A stretch of 64,000 nt of DNA from Zerene cesonia. Its lineage: Eukaryota > Arthropoda > Insecta > Lepidoptera > Pieridae. The stretch spans positions 1,860,001-1,924,000 of the forward strand of contig NC_052108.1 in the NCBI RefSeq assembly GCF_012273895.1, given 5' to 3'. Positions within the stretch are counted from its first letter, which is position 1; each line of letters begins with the position of its first letter. Positions 1 to 10,082 of the stretch are shown here, in pieces. A model generated the notes under the pieces. That model made no database searches. It was not told the origin of the DNA and saw nothing but the letters and a program-made list of their open reading frames with translations. Both the position numbers and the translations under genes were made by a program.

Positions 1-183
1 GTTGGGTAGCGTAAAAAGAAAATCAAACGATTACAAAACAGATACATGCACTTAATATTCATTAAATGTATCACTTAGAGTAACAACTATATAGTTGTTT
101 AAGGTAATGGACGACTAATTCTAAATAATCATACCTCCATATGACCTCCACGGTCGTACTTATAATTGTTAGGGATTTATAGA

Positions 184-351
184 TTAGCTGTTCGCCCCAG
201 CTTCACCCGTGGTACATATATAGCCTGTGACACTCAGTGAAGTTGCATAGTTATCATTATAACGCTTTAATTTTATATATAATTAAACGAAAAAATTCCT
301 TCACCATTGTGAAGGATTTTTTGAAATCGGTCCAGTGGTTTTTGCGTTAAA
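184..351 (-). mobile_element. Hel-B: short Helitron-like element
   Basis: Representative of family B. On the minus strand it ends in a GC-rich hairpin segment (CACGGGTGAAGCTGGGGC on that strand) followed by a degraded CTAG-type end. The body carries the family signature GAAATCGGTCCAGTGG near 335-350. It is a diverged copy containing an internal hairpin (CCTTCAC/GTGAAGG, 299-316). Confidence 0.5.
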
Positions 352-560
352 ATGTATAATTGCCAAGTATTATCATAATCCTTTGTGATTTTCGCGTAAA
401 AGAGTAGAAAACATCCATACATTTTTACAAACTATCGTATTTTTTATATTATGTACAAGGTAACTGGTTACAAAATATATATTTGCTCAATTTGTTTAAT
501 TATTTTTATTGCGTATTCATCGTAATATATTTATTTCTAAAATAATCGTGAACGGAACAT

Positions 561-570
561 AGCGCCATCT
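561..570 (-). promoter_or_regulatory. AGATGGCGCT motif (insect CTCF-like)
   Basis: The plus strand reads AGCGCCATCT. The core resembles the insect CTCF consensus (AGRKGGCGC) as I remember it. It lies about 315 bp before the lipase exon. Binding is inferred only. Confidence 0.3.
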
Positions 571-884
571 GTATTTTTATGCAGAAACTATTTAAGTATC
601 AAAACTATACAGGCAAATAAATTTTAGATTAAGATATTCTTGTTAGGCGATGCTGGATAAATCTTGACGTAGAACTTATAATAAGTAACTAATATAATAA
701 ACGGACTAATGAATAAATAATAATAAAAGTCATTGTAAGTTATCTAAGAGTTTTTAAATAAATGTCTGTGTCTTTAAAAATACATAGATACTTAACAAAA
801 TGTGACAGTATCTATTCTAATAAATAAAGATGGTTGTACGTATTTGAATTGGTATTCAAATTAATAATATAATTTATGTTTCAG

Positions 885-1563
885 GGCTGCCCGTTTCATG
901 CGAGCTGTTGGCAAGAATACAGCAAAAATGCTAGCGGAACTGACGGAGTACGGTCTAGATCCCAAAAAGCTAGAAATTGTAGGTCTCAGTCTAGGCGGTC
1001 AGACAGCCAGCTTCATAGCCAAGCACTACAGAAAGCTTAAAGGACTTTCTGTATCTAGACTTACAGGGTTAGACCCAGCTGGCCCTTGTTTTCGAAACTT
1101 GGGACCAGAGGAAAGAATTGATAAAAGTGACGCTGATTTTGTCGAAATAGTTGCCACAAATATAGATGGATACGGAATGGCTGCGCCAGTGGGACATGTC
1201 AATTTCTACGTTAATGGTGGTGAATACCAACCAGGCGATGTGCTGTGGACCTTTTGCAACGTTATATGCAGCCATATAAGGTCGTATTTCGTATGGATAG
1301 CCGCTTTAAGGAATCCCAACTCCTTCATTGGATTACAGTGCGATTCTGTGCAATCAGCGAGGGAGAAAAATTGCTATGAAAGACAACCAAGGATTACTAA
1401 TGTGCTGGGCTTGAATTGTGATAAAAGTAAGGAAGGGATATTTTATCTGAATACAGATAATAAATACCCGTATTATTTGGGCAAACAGGGGTTATTAAAG
1501 GAAAACGATTTCGTACTGTCCAAAATGAAAGAAATGAATGCTGAAAGTGTTATAAAGATATAA
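885..1563 (+). CDS. Pancreatic-lipase-family protein, 3'-terminal coding exon (partial gene)
   Basis: Probable secreted lipase or phospholipase A1-like enzyme that hydrolyses acyl esters of glycerolipids. Only the C-terminal part is present. The exon begins after the TTTCAG acceptor at 879-884; the first base completes a split codon (phase-2 intron), so the ATG at 898 is internal and not the start. Numbering from that Met, the nucleophile elbow GLSLG holds Ser31, GLDPAGP holds the catalytic Asp59, and CSHIRSY holds the catalytic His126. HVNFYVNGG (about 100-108) and a C-terminal F-x-G-x-x-C segment with later FYLNTDNKYPY match the family. Odd points: the usual His before the Ser is Leu, the Cys of the QPGC motif is Asp114, and only nine residues separate it from Cys124, so the lid is short as in insect PLA1-like members. 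Stop TAA is at 1561. Family call is firm; substrate is unknown. Confidence 0.93.
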
Positions 1564-1576
1564 GATTTTGTGGACA

Positions 1577-1582
1577 AATAAA
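1577..1582 (+). terminator. AATAAA polyadenylation signal of the lipase gene
   Basis: AATAAA lies 14 bases after the lipase stop codon, with T-rich DNA after it. A second AATAAA at 1675-1680 would give a longer 3' UTR. Either could be used. Confidence 0.45.
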
Positions 1583-1754
1583 TTGATTGAATCGACCTTA
1601 TATTTCATTTTAACCTTCTATAAGCATTCAAACCCTTTGACTAAGGAATAATATACTGGTTCATGTAAAATATAAATAAAACTCATAAAGGGAGATGGCT
1701 TGGTAAGTTCGATCACATATATGTTATTATCAAACGTTCGGAGGGTTTTAATTA

Positions 1755-1764
1755 CGCGCCATCT
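1755..1764 (-). promoter_or_regulatory. AGATGGCGCG motif (insect CTCF-like)
   Basis: The plus strand reads CGCGCCATCT, about 190 bp after the lipase stop. It is on the opposite strand to the copy at 1842. Confidence 0.3.
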
Positions 1765-1841
1765 CTTATCAATTTTGCAAACTAAGATCTGCATTATAGC
1801 ATAGAATCATATCTATATTATAGTGGTTAACTGTGTAACTG

Positions 1842-1854
1842 CTAGATGGCGCTA
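1842..1854 (+). promoter_or_regulatory. CTAGATGGCGCTA motif (insect CTCF-like)
   Basis: CTAGATGGCGCTA. The same 13-mer recurs at 35447-35459. With the copies at 561 and 1755 it brackets the lipase exon. Confidence 0.35.
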
Positions 1855-2232
1855 TAAACAGTTGTATTAAATTGATCTCTTCTATCACATAAAATAAAAC
1901 AGAAATCACTATACTGACCATTCCTGTACATTAAATATTTTTAAAAGAGTAATTGCTATACACTATGGATTTTTATACACCCCATGAAAGCTTAGTTTTT
2001 TTTGTTTGTCTGTGTATGTGCAAAGATATTTTCTTATAAATTCAAAATGATTTCCTATTTAAAAAGAAAATTATAGTATAGATTTATTGTTTAAAGAGCC
2101 GGAAGAAAGGATTGAACTGGGCAGGGTGAGTAAAGGTAATGGGTAACTTAATGGTTATTAATATATGTATATATTTTTAAGTTTCTTGTACAATTTATGT
2201 TAAAGAGTAATAAATAAATAAATAAAAATAAA

Positions 2233-2385
2233 AGGCTCCCCCACTCATCGTACGGAACGCAACGCAGCAACTACTGTTGAGAAGCATTTATATGCTATGT
2301 ACTACTTCACCGTGATCTTCTGTGAGAGTGTAGTAATTTCTTATTCTCCTATATAATAATATATAATGTGCTCGACTCCCACATT
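2233..2385 (-). mobile_element. Degenerate copy of A-tailed SINE-like family E
   Basis: GGCTCCCCCACTCATCGTACG near 2233-2253 and TGCTCGACTCCCACATT near 2368-2384 match the 5' half of family E read on the minus strand. The middle is unrelated or decayed. Confidence 0.45.
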
Positions 2386-2608
2386 AAAAGTACTCTGTGT
2401 TTAAGTCACTCTGTACTGTGGTAAAAATCCTTAATTTCCTAATATAGTTTCCCTCAGAATAATGTTTGGGTTGGCTACATAGTACCAGCAAATATAAGTT
2501 CTTGATAAATATCACTGTAATAGTATCTTTAAAAATTTCAAATACTTTTCCATGCAGTTTCCCAGAAAACGATATAATAAGTTGATTTGTAAGGTAGTTT
2601 CCCATAAA

Positions 2609-2883
2609 TCACACTAATATTATAAGTGTGAAAGTTTATTTGTTTCGATGTTTGTCCGTTAATCACGCTGAAACTACTGAACGGATTTTGGTGAAATTTG
2701 ATACATATACAGGGTATGAGCTGACTTGGATGAAAGGATACTTTTTATCCTGATTACATGCTACCTCATAGGAGGCCTGTGTCCCAGCAGTGGGAATATA
2801 TATGGGCTGATGATGATTATGACATGCTACCGTGGGATAAAAAAGGAATCAAGATAACCTAGAAGAGCCGGAGCGTCCAGTCG
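2609..2883 (+). mobile_element. Hel-D element interrupted by a SINE fragment
   Basis: Family D starts TCACACTAATATTATAAGTG and has the internal signature CACGCTGAAACTACTGAACG followed by GGTATGAGCTGACTTGG. Its 3' end here is decayed (AGCCGGAGCGTCCAGT). A 56-bp SINE fragment lies at 2766-2821; removing it restores the usual length of about 200 bp. Confidence 0.7.
2766..2821 (+). mobile_element. 5'-truncated tRNA-derived SINE (family F) in Hel-D
   Basis: Carries the SINE F 3' region (GGCCTGTGTCCCAGCAGTGG) and tail (GGGCTGATGATGATTATG). It is flanked by a perfect 10-bp duplication ACATGCTACC at 2756-2765 and 2822-2831, as left by LINE-mediated retroposition. The insertion is therefore younger than the host Helitron. 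Confidence 0.8.
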
Positions 2884-3047
2884 TAAATAATTTTCATGAA
2901 CTGAAGAAAATACGATATTTAATAGCACTATTTGTATACAGCAAGGTAATATGTACCTACACTGGTCTCCGAAATGCATTACTGCTCGTTAGCTATAACT
3001 GTTTTAAATTATTTAAGAGTTATCCTAATGCTAGTCCTACTATCCTA
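2884..3047. other. Short unassigned spacer
   Basis: AT-rich spacer between the Hel-D and Hel-A copies; nothing recognised. Confidence 0.3.
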
Positions 3048-3245
3048 TCCTACTAATATTATAAATGCGAAAGTTTGTAAGGATGTGTGTGTTTGTTACT
3101 CTTTCACGCAAAAACTCTTGAACCGATTGTATTAAAATTTGGTACGTAGATAGCTGGACAACCGGAATAACATATAGGCAACTTTTTATCCCGATATTCC
3201 TATGGGATACGGACTTACGCGGGTGAAACCGCGGAGCGCAACTAG
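3048..3245 (+). mobile_element. Hel-A: full-length non-autonomous Helitron-like element
   Basis: Representative of family A, about 198 bp. It starts TCCTACTAATATTATAAATG after an A. The body reads CTCTTTCACGCAAAAACT, then GGTACGTAGATAGCTGGACA, then ATCCCGATATTCCTATGGGA. The 3' end has the short hairpin CGCGGGTGAAACCGCG, then about 9 nt, then CTAG followed by T. TC start, 3' hairpin, CTAG end and insertion between A and T are Helitron hallmarks. There are no inverted ends and no coding capacity, so it depends on a helper elsewhere. Confidence 0.85.
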
Positions 3246-3624
3246 TATAGTATAAAGTATACTATTATTATTATATTTTCCAATTATGTGTCGTCAGTTT
3301 AACAATAACTTACCTAAGCTAGTAGTGACGAATACGAAAAAAAAAACTTGCGTGATGGATGCAAATAACGCGTAAATTATAACTGGCATGTAAATAACTA
3401 ATAATTATAAAAATATACAGCTTCAACGACACACCAGTTGTTTTTATCACCTGGCCAACACACCTTAGTTGTTACGCAATCCTACCCTTAGCAAGGTCAA
3501 GCATTTTGTCCGATAAAAAATTCAAATTCAGAATTAAATCTCTGAGCAGCTGTTTACCTGGCAACCTCTTTGTTCTTAAACTCATTATTATGCAGAATTG
3601 TCAATAGATGGCAGTGTACTTAAA

Positions 3625-3636
3625 GGGTCATGACCA
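3625..3636. promoter_or_regulatory. GGGTCATGACCA palindrome (nuclear-receptor-like)
   Basis: Two facing GGGTCA/TGACCA half-sites with no spacer resemble a nuclear-receptor inverted repeat. Ecdysone receptor sites usually have one spacer base, so this is only a candidate. Confidence 0.2.
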
Positions 3637-6495
3637 CAATGGCTATCGTAATTTGGACAAACATTGGCGGGCCATTCATTATAAATGCAGTGAATTTCAA
3701 TCTTATTGCGTATAACATAAGAATCATATTGTGTGCTGTGAAGGCTTAATTTTTTTATCGTAATAGGGTCAGTGAAGAAATTGTTCTGATAAAATAGTAG
3801 GTACTATTGTTAATTGTTTTGGGGCATCCAGCGGACACCTGGCGTATTTGAATGTATTTATCTGCATGAGATGATTTTAAATAAGTTGCACAGATAATTT
3901 AATACTATAGATGATGGTAACTTATAGTTAGTTCTAAAAATTATATTACATAAATATGTCAGCAAGTATTACTATGGTCTAAGAATAAAATATTGTCTAT
4001 AAACGGACATACCCAACTAAATATTTAAATGACAATAAATGCCCCTAATATTGAGTATAAATCACATTTCAACCATTACTTTTTCAGAGAAATTTATACA
4101 CCTATCTACATATTTAGAGGAGACAAAACCTCACCTAAACGTTAAAACAGTCAACAACACAGCGTTATTACAAAACATTTCGCGGTCTCATAAAATAATA
4201 AACATATTTTCTCAGCGAAGCAATCGCAGCTAATGCAATTATTCCCCAGTCATTTCCCGTTCATAGAAATAGCTGTAGAATTATCGCTAACCTCGCATCA
4301 AAGGCTCCGGCGTGGACATGTTACCTCGCTGGAAATAATTAGATAACTGCCTTCGTCCTAAGGGAGAACGGCATTGAGCGACTGTGGGACGATTTTTGGG
4401 CGTCCGTTTGTGAAGAGTTCTGTTGATTTCGTAATTGGAATGTTCTAAATTTAAGTTGTGTAAAACAGAACAGCTTCTATAAATTTCAGACGTTTTATGA
4501 TTGCGATGTAGCATGTTCATCATGCACTTTAAAGGTAACTTAGAACTTTAATGAAAGGTCTTTAACTTAGCTTTTATAACAGAGCGGAGGGAGGTAGAGT
4601 TTACCAGATAATAAAATGGGACGAATTGAGAGAAATTTCTTTTAAAACACTAGGTACTGCCACACAATTGTCTTTTCTTTAATATTTGTAAAAATGTCTG
4701 ACATAAATTCTCTTATATTATTACATTGAATGATTGTATTAGGATTTCTTCCACATTTTTTTAATAGTTCAGGTCCAATAGTTCATGCGATTAGCGATTA
4801 GACAAGCGTTTTACCTTTTAAGTTTTAAATTAATACTATTGAAAAGACATTACATATTTTTGAGTAAGATTAAGTCTATGCGATTTATAGTCGCAAAAGA
4901 TAGAGACCTTAATATCTTATATGACATTAGGTGCGGCTTTGCTAATTAATTGAATTTCCGACAAACAAATTTTACTATGGTAAATATCTGACCATAGACA
5001 TGCTATGGGTTTTTACGATATTGGGTAATTTTATTTTACTATGCTCGCTATAATTTCACATATCGCATAAAAGACAAGAGAATATTGCATGAAAATGTTT
5101 AGTTTTTATTCTTTGAATGATTTTTTTTTGTATGAGCGTATGTCTAGCATATAAGGTAAATATTTTATCAGAATTTTCAAAGCTCTTTGTTGACTTTTAT
5201 GCAAAATATATCCTGGAACTAACTGATCACAATTTTCTATAAATTTGTTCATCCTGTGGGGAGATACTTCTGCAAATTCTAAAATGGGACAGAATGAAAA
5301 CAATTTCCTATTACAAAAAAAAACACGCGTATTGGTTGAAAACCCAAGGAGTTAAATATAACCATAAAAAAGCAAAAAAAAACTAGTCTACATAAGAACC
5401 TCCTTGGTCATTGGAAACGTTATTTTAATAAGTATTAACAGCTCGTAAATAAAAGCCACGTGTTTCATATAAGTTATAAATAACATCTGAATAATTCAGT
5501 CAACTAATCATCTATAACTTCTGCAGGTGGTTACCACCGGGCCGAAAGTTAGACCATCATTAACATAAATATGATTTAAATAAATATTCATAGATCACGG
5601 CCACTCATAGTAAAGTTCCGTTGGCCATGACTAGTATAGTATTATGTTATCTGTGGCCATGACCAGGAAATATAAAAAATAGACATAATTAAACAACACG
5701 GAAAGCATTAAAGTAGTCCAAAGAGGTAATGTAACTGATAAATCTAGTAAAATAAACATATTAATAAAAACAATAAGACAATTTTATTGTAAAGTGAATA
5801 AAATATTAATATAATGGTCTTATATAAATAAACGTATTGCAATATTTCTAAATATAAAACTAAATTTACTCTCAGTTACCTCTCTGCCGGAGAGAATAGA
5901 CCGCAACCTCAGTAATGACATCTTAATATAAGATCGAATAGGTACAATAATAATAAATATCGAAATGTACCATAATTAGAGAAAATATATCATGGACGTC
6001 ACGATCAGTTGACCCCTCTTTCATCATCACATTCCCCCCTTTTTTCAAATATAGAAACTGTCATATAGCGTTCTATTTGTCGTTTTTTATTTATAGTCTG
6101 TGATGGCGTTTAAATTTCATACTTCGTTCTGACAATATTATTCAAATTTAGAATCAGTCCTATATAATTATAAGAGAACACCAGTATTTTGATTTCAATT
6201 TTAAATTCCTATACACTTAACTAATTTAGCCGGCAAACGAGGGGATGGATTGGACATCCGTTGGAACGTCACACCGGAAATTACCACGCCTCTGATTGGA
6301 TATTGATTAAGCTGAAAATCAGCTAAGCTGGAATTGTGTGTATTGGTGTTATATTAATATATTGCTTGTCCTTTCTTTGATGATGATGAAAAAATAAATA
6401 AAATAATTAACATTAAATTAGTAATAAAATTGAGAGATAAAACTATCCAAAAATTCTAATTTACTGAGACAGATTTCTTCATACTTATTGTTTTG

Positions 6496-6532
6496 TTTTC
6501 TACATAACTTAAATTTTAAGTTATGTAGAAAA
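6496..6532. repeat. Near-perfect inverted repeat (18-bp arms, 1-nt centre)
   Basis: TTTTCTACATAACTTAAA at 6496-6513 faces its exact reverse complement at 6515-6532. The arms would form a hairpin in single-stranded DNA or RNA. No flanking duplication seen. Confidence 0.7.
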
Positions 6533-6596
6533 ATAAACACAAGTAAGTAATATTATACTTAAAAATATAAATAACATAGATTTACTCTATAACAAT

Positions 6597-6937
6597 TGTA
6601 TGTGGGATCGAGCACGCTTCGATACGAATTGGGCCAGCTCGCACCGGGAAAGTACCACACCCCCACAGAAAACCGGCGTGAAATAGCATTCTGCTGTATT
6701 TCGTTTGGTGAGTGGGGAAGCCGGAGACCCATATCCTTTTCCTTCCCCTTCCCAGTTCTTTCCTATATTCCTTATATTATCCTTTCTTCTTCCCTTCCCA
6801 ATTTAAAGTCGGCAATTCATTTGTAGAGGCGTAAGGTCTGCAATGGACCTTATGCCTCTCCAAATGTTCATGGGCGGTGGTAGCGCTTACCATCAGGCGT
6901 CCCACCAATTCCATTGCCGACTGTGACATAAAAAAAC
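6597..6937 (+). mobile_element. SINE-like A-tailed retroposon, family E (near full length)
   Basis: Representative of family E, about 340 bp. It runs from TGTGGGATCGAGCACGCTTC through CAGCTCGCACCGGGAAAGTA, GTGAGTGGGGAAGCCGGAGA and CATGGGCGGTGGTAGCGC, and ends GTGACATAAAAAA. The A-rich 3' end and many 5'-truncated copies suggest retroposition. I cannot point to a clear pol III A box, so the SINE label is tentative; it could be the tail of a LINE. A 76-residue open frame inside is chance. Confidence 0.7.
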
Positions 6938-7387
6938 ACTATGCTTCCATAGAAAATTCGCTACCAGCTAAAAAGTTGTTATTGTTAAGAGTAAATCATG
7001 TTTTACCCAATAAAACCTAGAGGATGCACTTCGTTAGTTATCACTTCTTGGTTTGTTATAATCTATTCGGCCAAATATTTCCGGTTTTAGTGCGGATAAA
7101 ACCGGTTATTTGTAGCGACGGTGCGTCTTTACCAGCTATAGATTAGATATTACGTTGTATGATGTAGTAACTGACTAGGTACCTATCTACTGTCCTAGAC
7201 TACCTGTACTAGATACCTATGTACTTGTCTTGGTTGGTAGCGAATTGAAATAGATGTGAGGGCAGTGATTATAGTAATTATATTGATTTATTTTTGCTTC
7301 TGAGTTGTTAAAGTCGGTTAAATTTTTGTTATTTTGTAAAAATTATAATCGCATGTTATTTAATTCGGTTCGTTTGGTTTTGTCCCG
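6938..7387. other. AT-rich DNA with fragment M
   Basis: Unassigned except for 7240-7336, which matches 16840-16940 (shared ATTATAGTAATT and AAGTCGGTTAAATTTT). Confidence 0.4.
7240..7336 (-). repeat. Dispersed repeat fragment M
   Basis: About 100 bp alignable to 16840-16940; the terminal word AAATTTAACCGACTT (minus strand) also occurs at 61423. Three copies in one window indicate an interspersed repeat of unknown class. Confidence 0.5.
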
Positions 7388-7394
7388 CCATACA

Positions 7395-7595
7395 TATGAT
7401 AGTTTTCCGCCCGTGGATTCGCCCGTGTAAGTGAAAGATTTAACCCGTACAGTCGCCGTTTCCGTGTGATTTCCTGGATAGAATTATCCTTGTCGGGTCT
7501 CAAACTATATGCACGAAGTTTTATCTATATCAGGTCAGTGGTTTAGACGTGAAGAAAAGACATAGTTATTTTCGAATTTATAATACAGGACATTA
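7395..7595 (-). mobile_element. Hel-P: diverged Helitron-like element
   Basis: Minus-strand copy with CCGCCCGTGGATTCGCCCGT at the 3'-end side and CAGTGGTTTAGACGTGAAG then TTTTCGAATTTATAATA at the 5'-end side. The layout is like the other Helitron families but the ends are decayed, so class is inferred from similarity. Confidence 0.45.
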
Positions 7596-7681
7596 AGGGT
7601 AAAGCAAAGGAGTCTTAGAACTTTTAACAAGGGATGTAAAAAAATTAAAAAAGAGGATAACCTACATCCAAAATTTTCTTA

Positions 7682-7881
7682 TCACTACATAATATATAAT
7701 AAAGTCACTTTCCGCCATCTGTGTGTCTGTATACTTACATGTTTAGAATTATACAACAGATTTTGATGGGGTTTTTTTCATAGATAGAGTGATTCATGTA
7801 GAAGATTTATAATATGTATAATAACATAGAAAAAGGGTTTACTTCGAATTTGACTCATGCAAAGTCGCGGATAAAAGTTAG
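7682..7881 (+). mobile_element. Hel-C element (diverged)
   Basis: Starts TCACTACATAATATA after an A and ends GTCGCGGATAAAAGTTAG, with TTAG in place of CTAG, followed by T. The body has the family words ACAGATTTTGATGGGG and ATAGATAGAGTGATTCA. Confidence 0.7.
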
Positions 7882-8057
7882 TTATTATTATAGAGTTAGG
7901 GAAATCCTTGAACTGATGCAAGATTGACAATTGGGGAGTTGGGGTTTGCTGTCTGTGTATTTATTATATATTTACTTAGTTATTATGTTTATTTATGGTA
8001 TCAATAATTGATATTCATTAATATGTTTTATTACGAAGTTTAATAAATCCTATTCTA
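7882..8057. other. Short unassigned spacer
   Basis: AT-rich spacer between two Helitron copies; nothing recognised. Confidence 0.3.
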
Positions 8058-8257
8058 TCCTACTAATATTATAAATGCGAAAATTTGTAAGGATGTGTGT
8101 GTTTGTTACTCTTTCACGCAAAAAGTGCTGAACCGATCGCAATGAAATTTGGTACGTAGACTGCTGGACATCTGGAACAACATATATGCAACTTTTTATC
8201 CCGATATTCCTACGGGATACGGACATACGCGGGTGAAGGTACCGCTCGGCGCGTAGT
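8058..8257 (+). mobile_element. Hel-A element with altered 3' end
   Basis: Intact A|TC start and body. The terminal hairpin is mutated (GGGTGAAGGTACCGCTCGGC) and the end reads GCGCGTAGTAG rather than CTAG, so it probably can no longer be mobilised. Confidence 0.8.
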
Positions 8258-8639
8258 AGAAATGTACCGCTGGGCTGTATTTTTTACAAAATCATAATCT
8301 GAATTTTAATTACTCTTCATGGGTGAATCAAAAAAGTGAAAATTTTTATTTCATGTAATTAATGCGATTATATGAAATGAAATTACTTATATTAAGTACC
8401 TAATTGAACACTATGTATGTCCATTTTGGATTATGAAAATATATTGTAAATATATTATATTTTTCTCCTTCTGTTCATATAAAACCATCTTATTTAAACT
8501 TATTTTTTTTAGAATTTTAACGCTATAAAACAAAAAAAAAAAAAATTATAAAAAATTGTTTTTTGGATCTGAATCTATGATCTCTAGGTTATTTCTATTT
8601 CCCAAGTCTTTAGAATCTAGATAGAGTCTTACGCCTATA

Positions 8640-8810
8640 CTAGTTTTTTCCCGCAGCTTCGCACGCGTTAAATTCGGAGTAATGTAATATATCTTATCAT
8701 ACATATAAACCTACCTCTTGAATCGCTCTATCAACAAAAAAATCCCATCAAAATCCGTTGCGCAGTTTCAAAGATCTAAGCATAGCATAGGGACAGGATA
8801 TACTATGTGA
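8640..8810 (-). mobile_element. Hel-C element
   Basis: Minus-strand copy: CTAG at 8640-8643 preceded by A, hairpin region CCCGCAGCTTCGCACGCG, 5' end at ACTATGTGA followed by T. Both termini and the A|T target fit a Helitron. Confidence 0.8.
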
Positions 8811-8849
8811 TATCGCATCATAATTAGCTCGTCGGCGATTTGTCAAATC

Positions 8850-9056
8850 AGCGATGACTATACCTAAAATTATTTACAAGCAAATCGATCTCCCAGTACG
8901 GCGGGGTCGGTTAATGCGCCTGCGTAATAAAAATGGCGACGGAAAAAACTCGGAAATAAGAGAAAGAAGTGGAGGGTCACCCCTCGGCGGTAAGGAGGGC
9001 TTGGGGTGGAGTAGCCCGGGTGTTGTGGCCCGGGTTTGCGTGACGGTTTGAATTCT
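8850..9056. other. GC-rich island 1
   Basis: GC-rich patch in AT-rich surroundings. It contains a 65-codon open frame (8854-9051) that resembles no protein I know and is rich in Arg/Gly, as expected of a random GC-rich frame. The word at 8972-8989 is 15/18 identical to 9516-9533. It may be an old repeat, a promoter or an exon. Confidence 0.3.
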
Positions 9057-9937
9057 TTTTTTGTTATTTGAAATTTCTATAGATATGTAACCATGACTCG
9101 TATGGTATTCATAATTTAATTGTAGTAGTAAATAGTAATATATACTCCTTTATAAACAGTATTTTTACATTTTTGTTACAATGAACATGCTTCATGTTAT
9201 TTTATAAATTTTGAAATTTACTGAAACGTAGGTACTGTTATTCTTAAATAAAATATCAAGTTTGTCTATTCCCAACTTTAATTAGACCTAATCACGATAA
9301 TATGAATTTCATATACTATTCGAAATTCAAACCCGTATATTCCATTCAAAATCCAAACTTCACATTTCGAACGATTTTGAAAAAAAATAATTCTGCACGA
9401 TAAAAAAAAGAAATAAGATTTAAATTTAAATGAATTAAGATTCCATTTTTGAAATTCTCATATAAAACTATTTCTAATTCGTACGTATAGACGTTACTGC
9501 ATCGCGAGCCAGAGGGAGGGTCTTCCCTTGGCGCGCCCCGCGAGGGTGACGCACCCCAAGCCTTGACTTGTGCTCTGTTCGGATCCTCAGAGCGATAGTA
9601 GAGTGAATATACCTACCTACCTACGGGGAACTTTTCAAACCAAACTTAAACTTTTTAGCGGGAATTTTTGGCGTCTTAGCTATTGCGATGTTTGCTTTGA
9701 ATGTGGGAATGTACGTTTATTTAATTTAATTATTAAGTAAAATGGGGTATAAACTATAAATTAGATTATTATGTTACGTTTTAATTAATTATGCGACAAT
9801 TAGTGGCGAGTTGGAGATTTGCCACTCAGAGTTGCGGTTAATAAATGCGGTTGCATGCTACATATATAATTATATTTATAATTTATATTATATGTTATCT
9901 GTAACTAAGTATAGAGATAGTAATCTACTAATATTTA
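9057..9937. other. AT-rich DNA with GC-rich island 2
   Basis: Unassigned. The 9490-9600 part is GC-rich and shares words with island 1: GAGGGTCTTCCCTTGGCG, plus CACCCCAAGC, which is the reverse complement of a word near 8999. Confidence 0.3.
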
Positions 9938-9939
9938 AT

Positions 9940-10082
9940 ACTTAAGAGTTTATTTGAACGCGCTAATCTCAAAAACTGTTAGACCAATTTCGAAAATTCT
10001 TAGATAGAGGTAGGTAACATGATCCTAAAGTGCTATAGGCTATGTATGTACCACGGGCCAAGCCGGGGTGGCTGTTTGTCTA
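9940..10082 (+). mobile_element. Hel-B element (plus orientation, diverged)
   Basis: Contains GAACGCGCTAATCTCAAAAA, the 5' region of family B, and ends with ACCACGGGCCAAGCCGGGG then GGCTGTTTGTCT. The CTAG end is lost. Confidence 0.55.

Larger units (their letters stand above)
1..884 (+). other. Intron (or upstream DNA) of the lipase gene
   Basis: AT-rich DNA ending in a good splice acceptor: a T-rich run followed by TTTCAG with the AG at 883-884. No upstream lipase exon is recognisable here, so the missing N-terminal exons (signal peptide and first part of the alpha/beta-hydrolase fold) must lie before the window. The stretch holds a Hel-B element at 184-351 and an AGATGGCGCT motif (minus strand) at 561-570. 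Confidence 0.6.
1583..2232. other. Intergenic AT-rich DNA downstream of the lipase gene
   Basis: No gene seen. It contains two AGATGGCGC-type motifs (1755-1764 and 1842-1854) and an AATAAATAAATAAATAAA-type run near 2207-2227. Confidence 0.5.
3246..6595. other. Long AT-rich unassigned region
   Basis: No exon, RNA gene or mobile element recognised over about 3.3 kb. Points noted: the nuclear-receptor-like palindrome at 3625-3636, the CATGAC-containing repeats at about 5610-5666, and an 18-bp-arm inverted repeat at 6496-6532. Confidence 0.4.

Noticed and set aside
1069..1275. 68-codon minus-strand frame
   Set aside because: Shadow on the opposite strand of the lipase exon.
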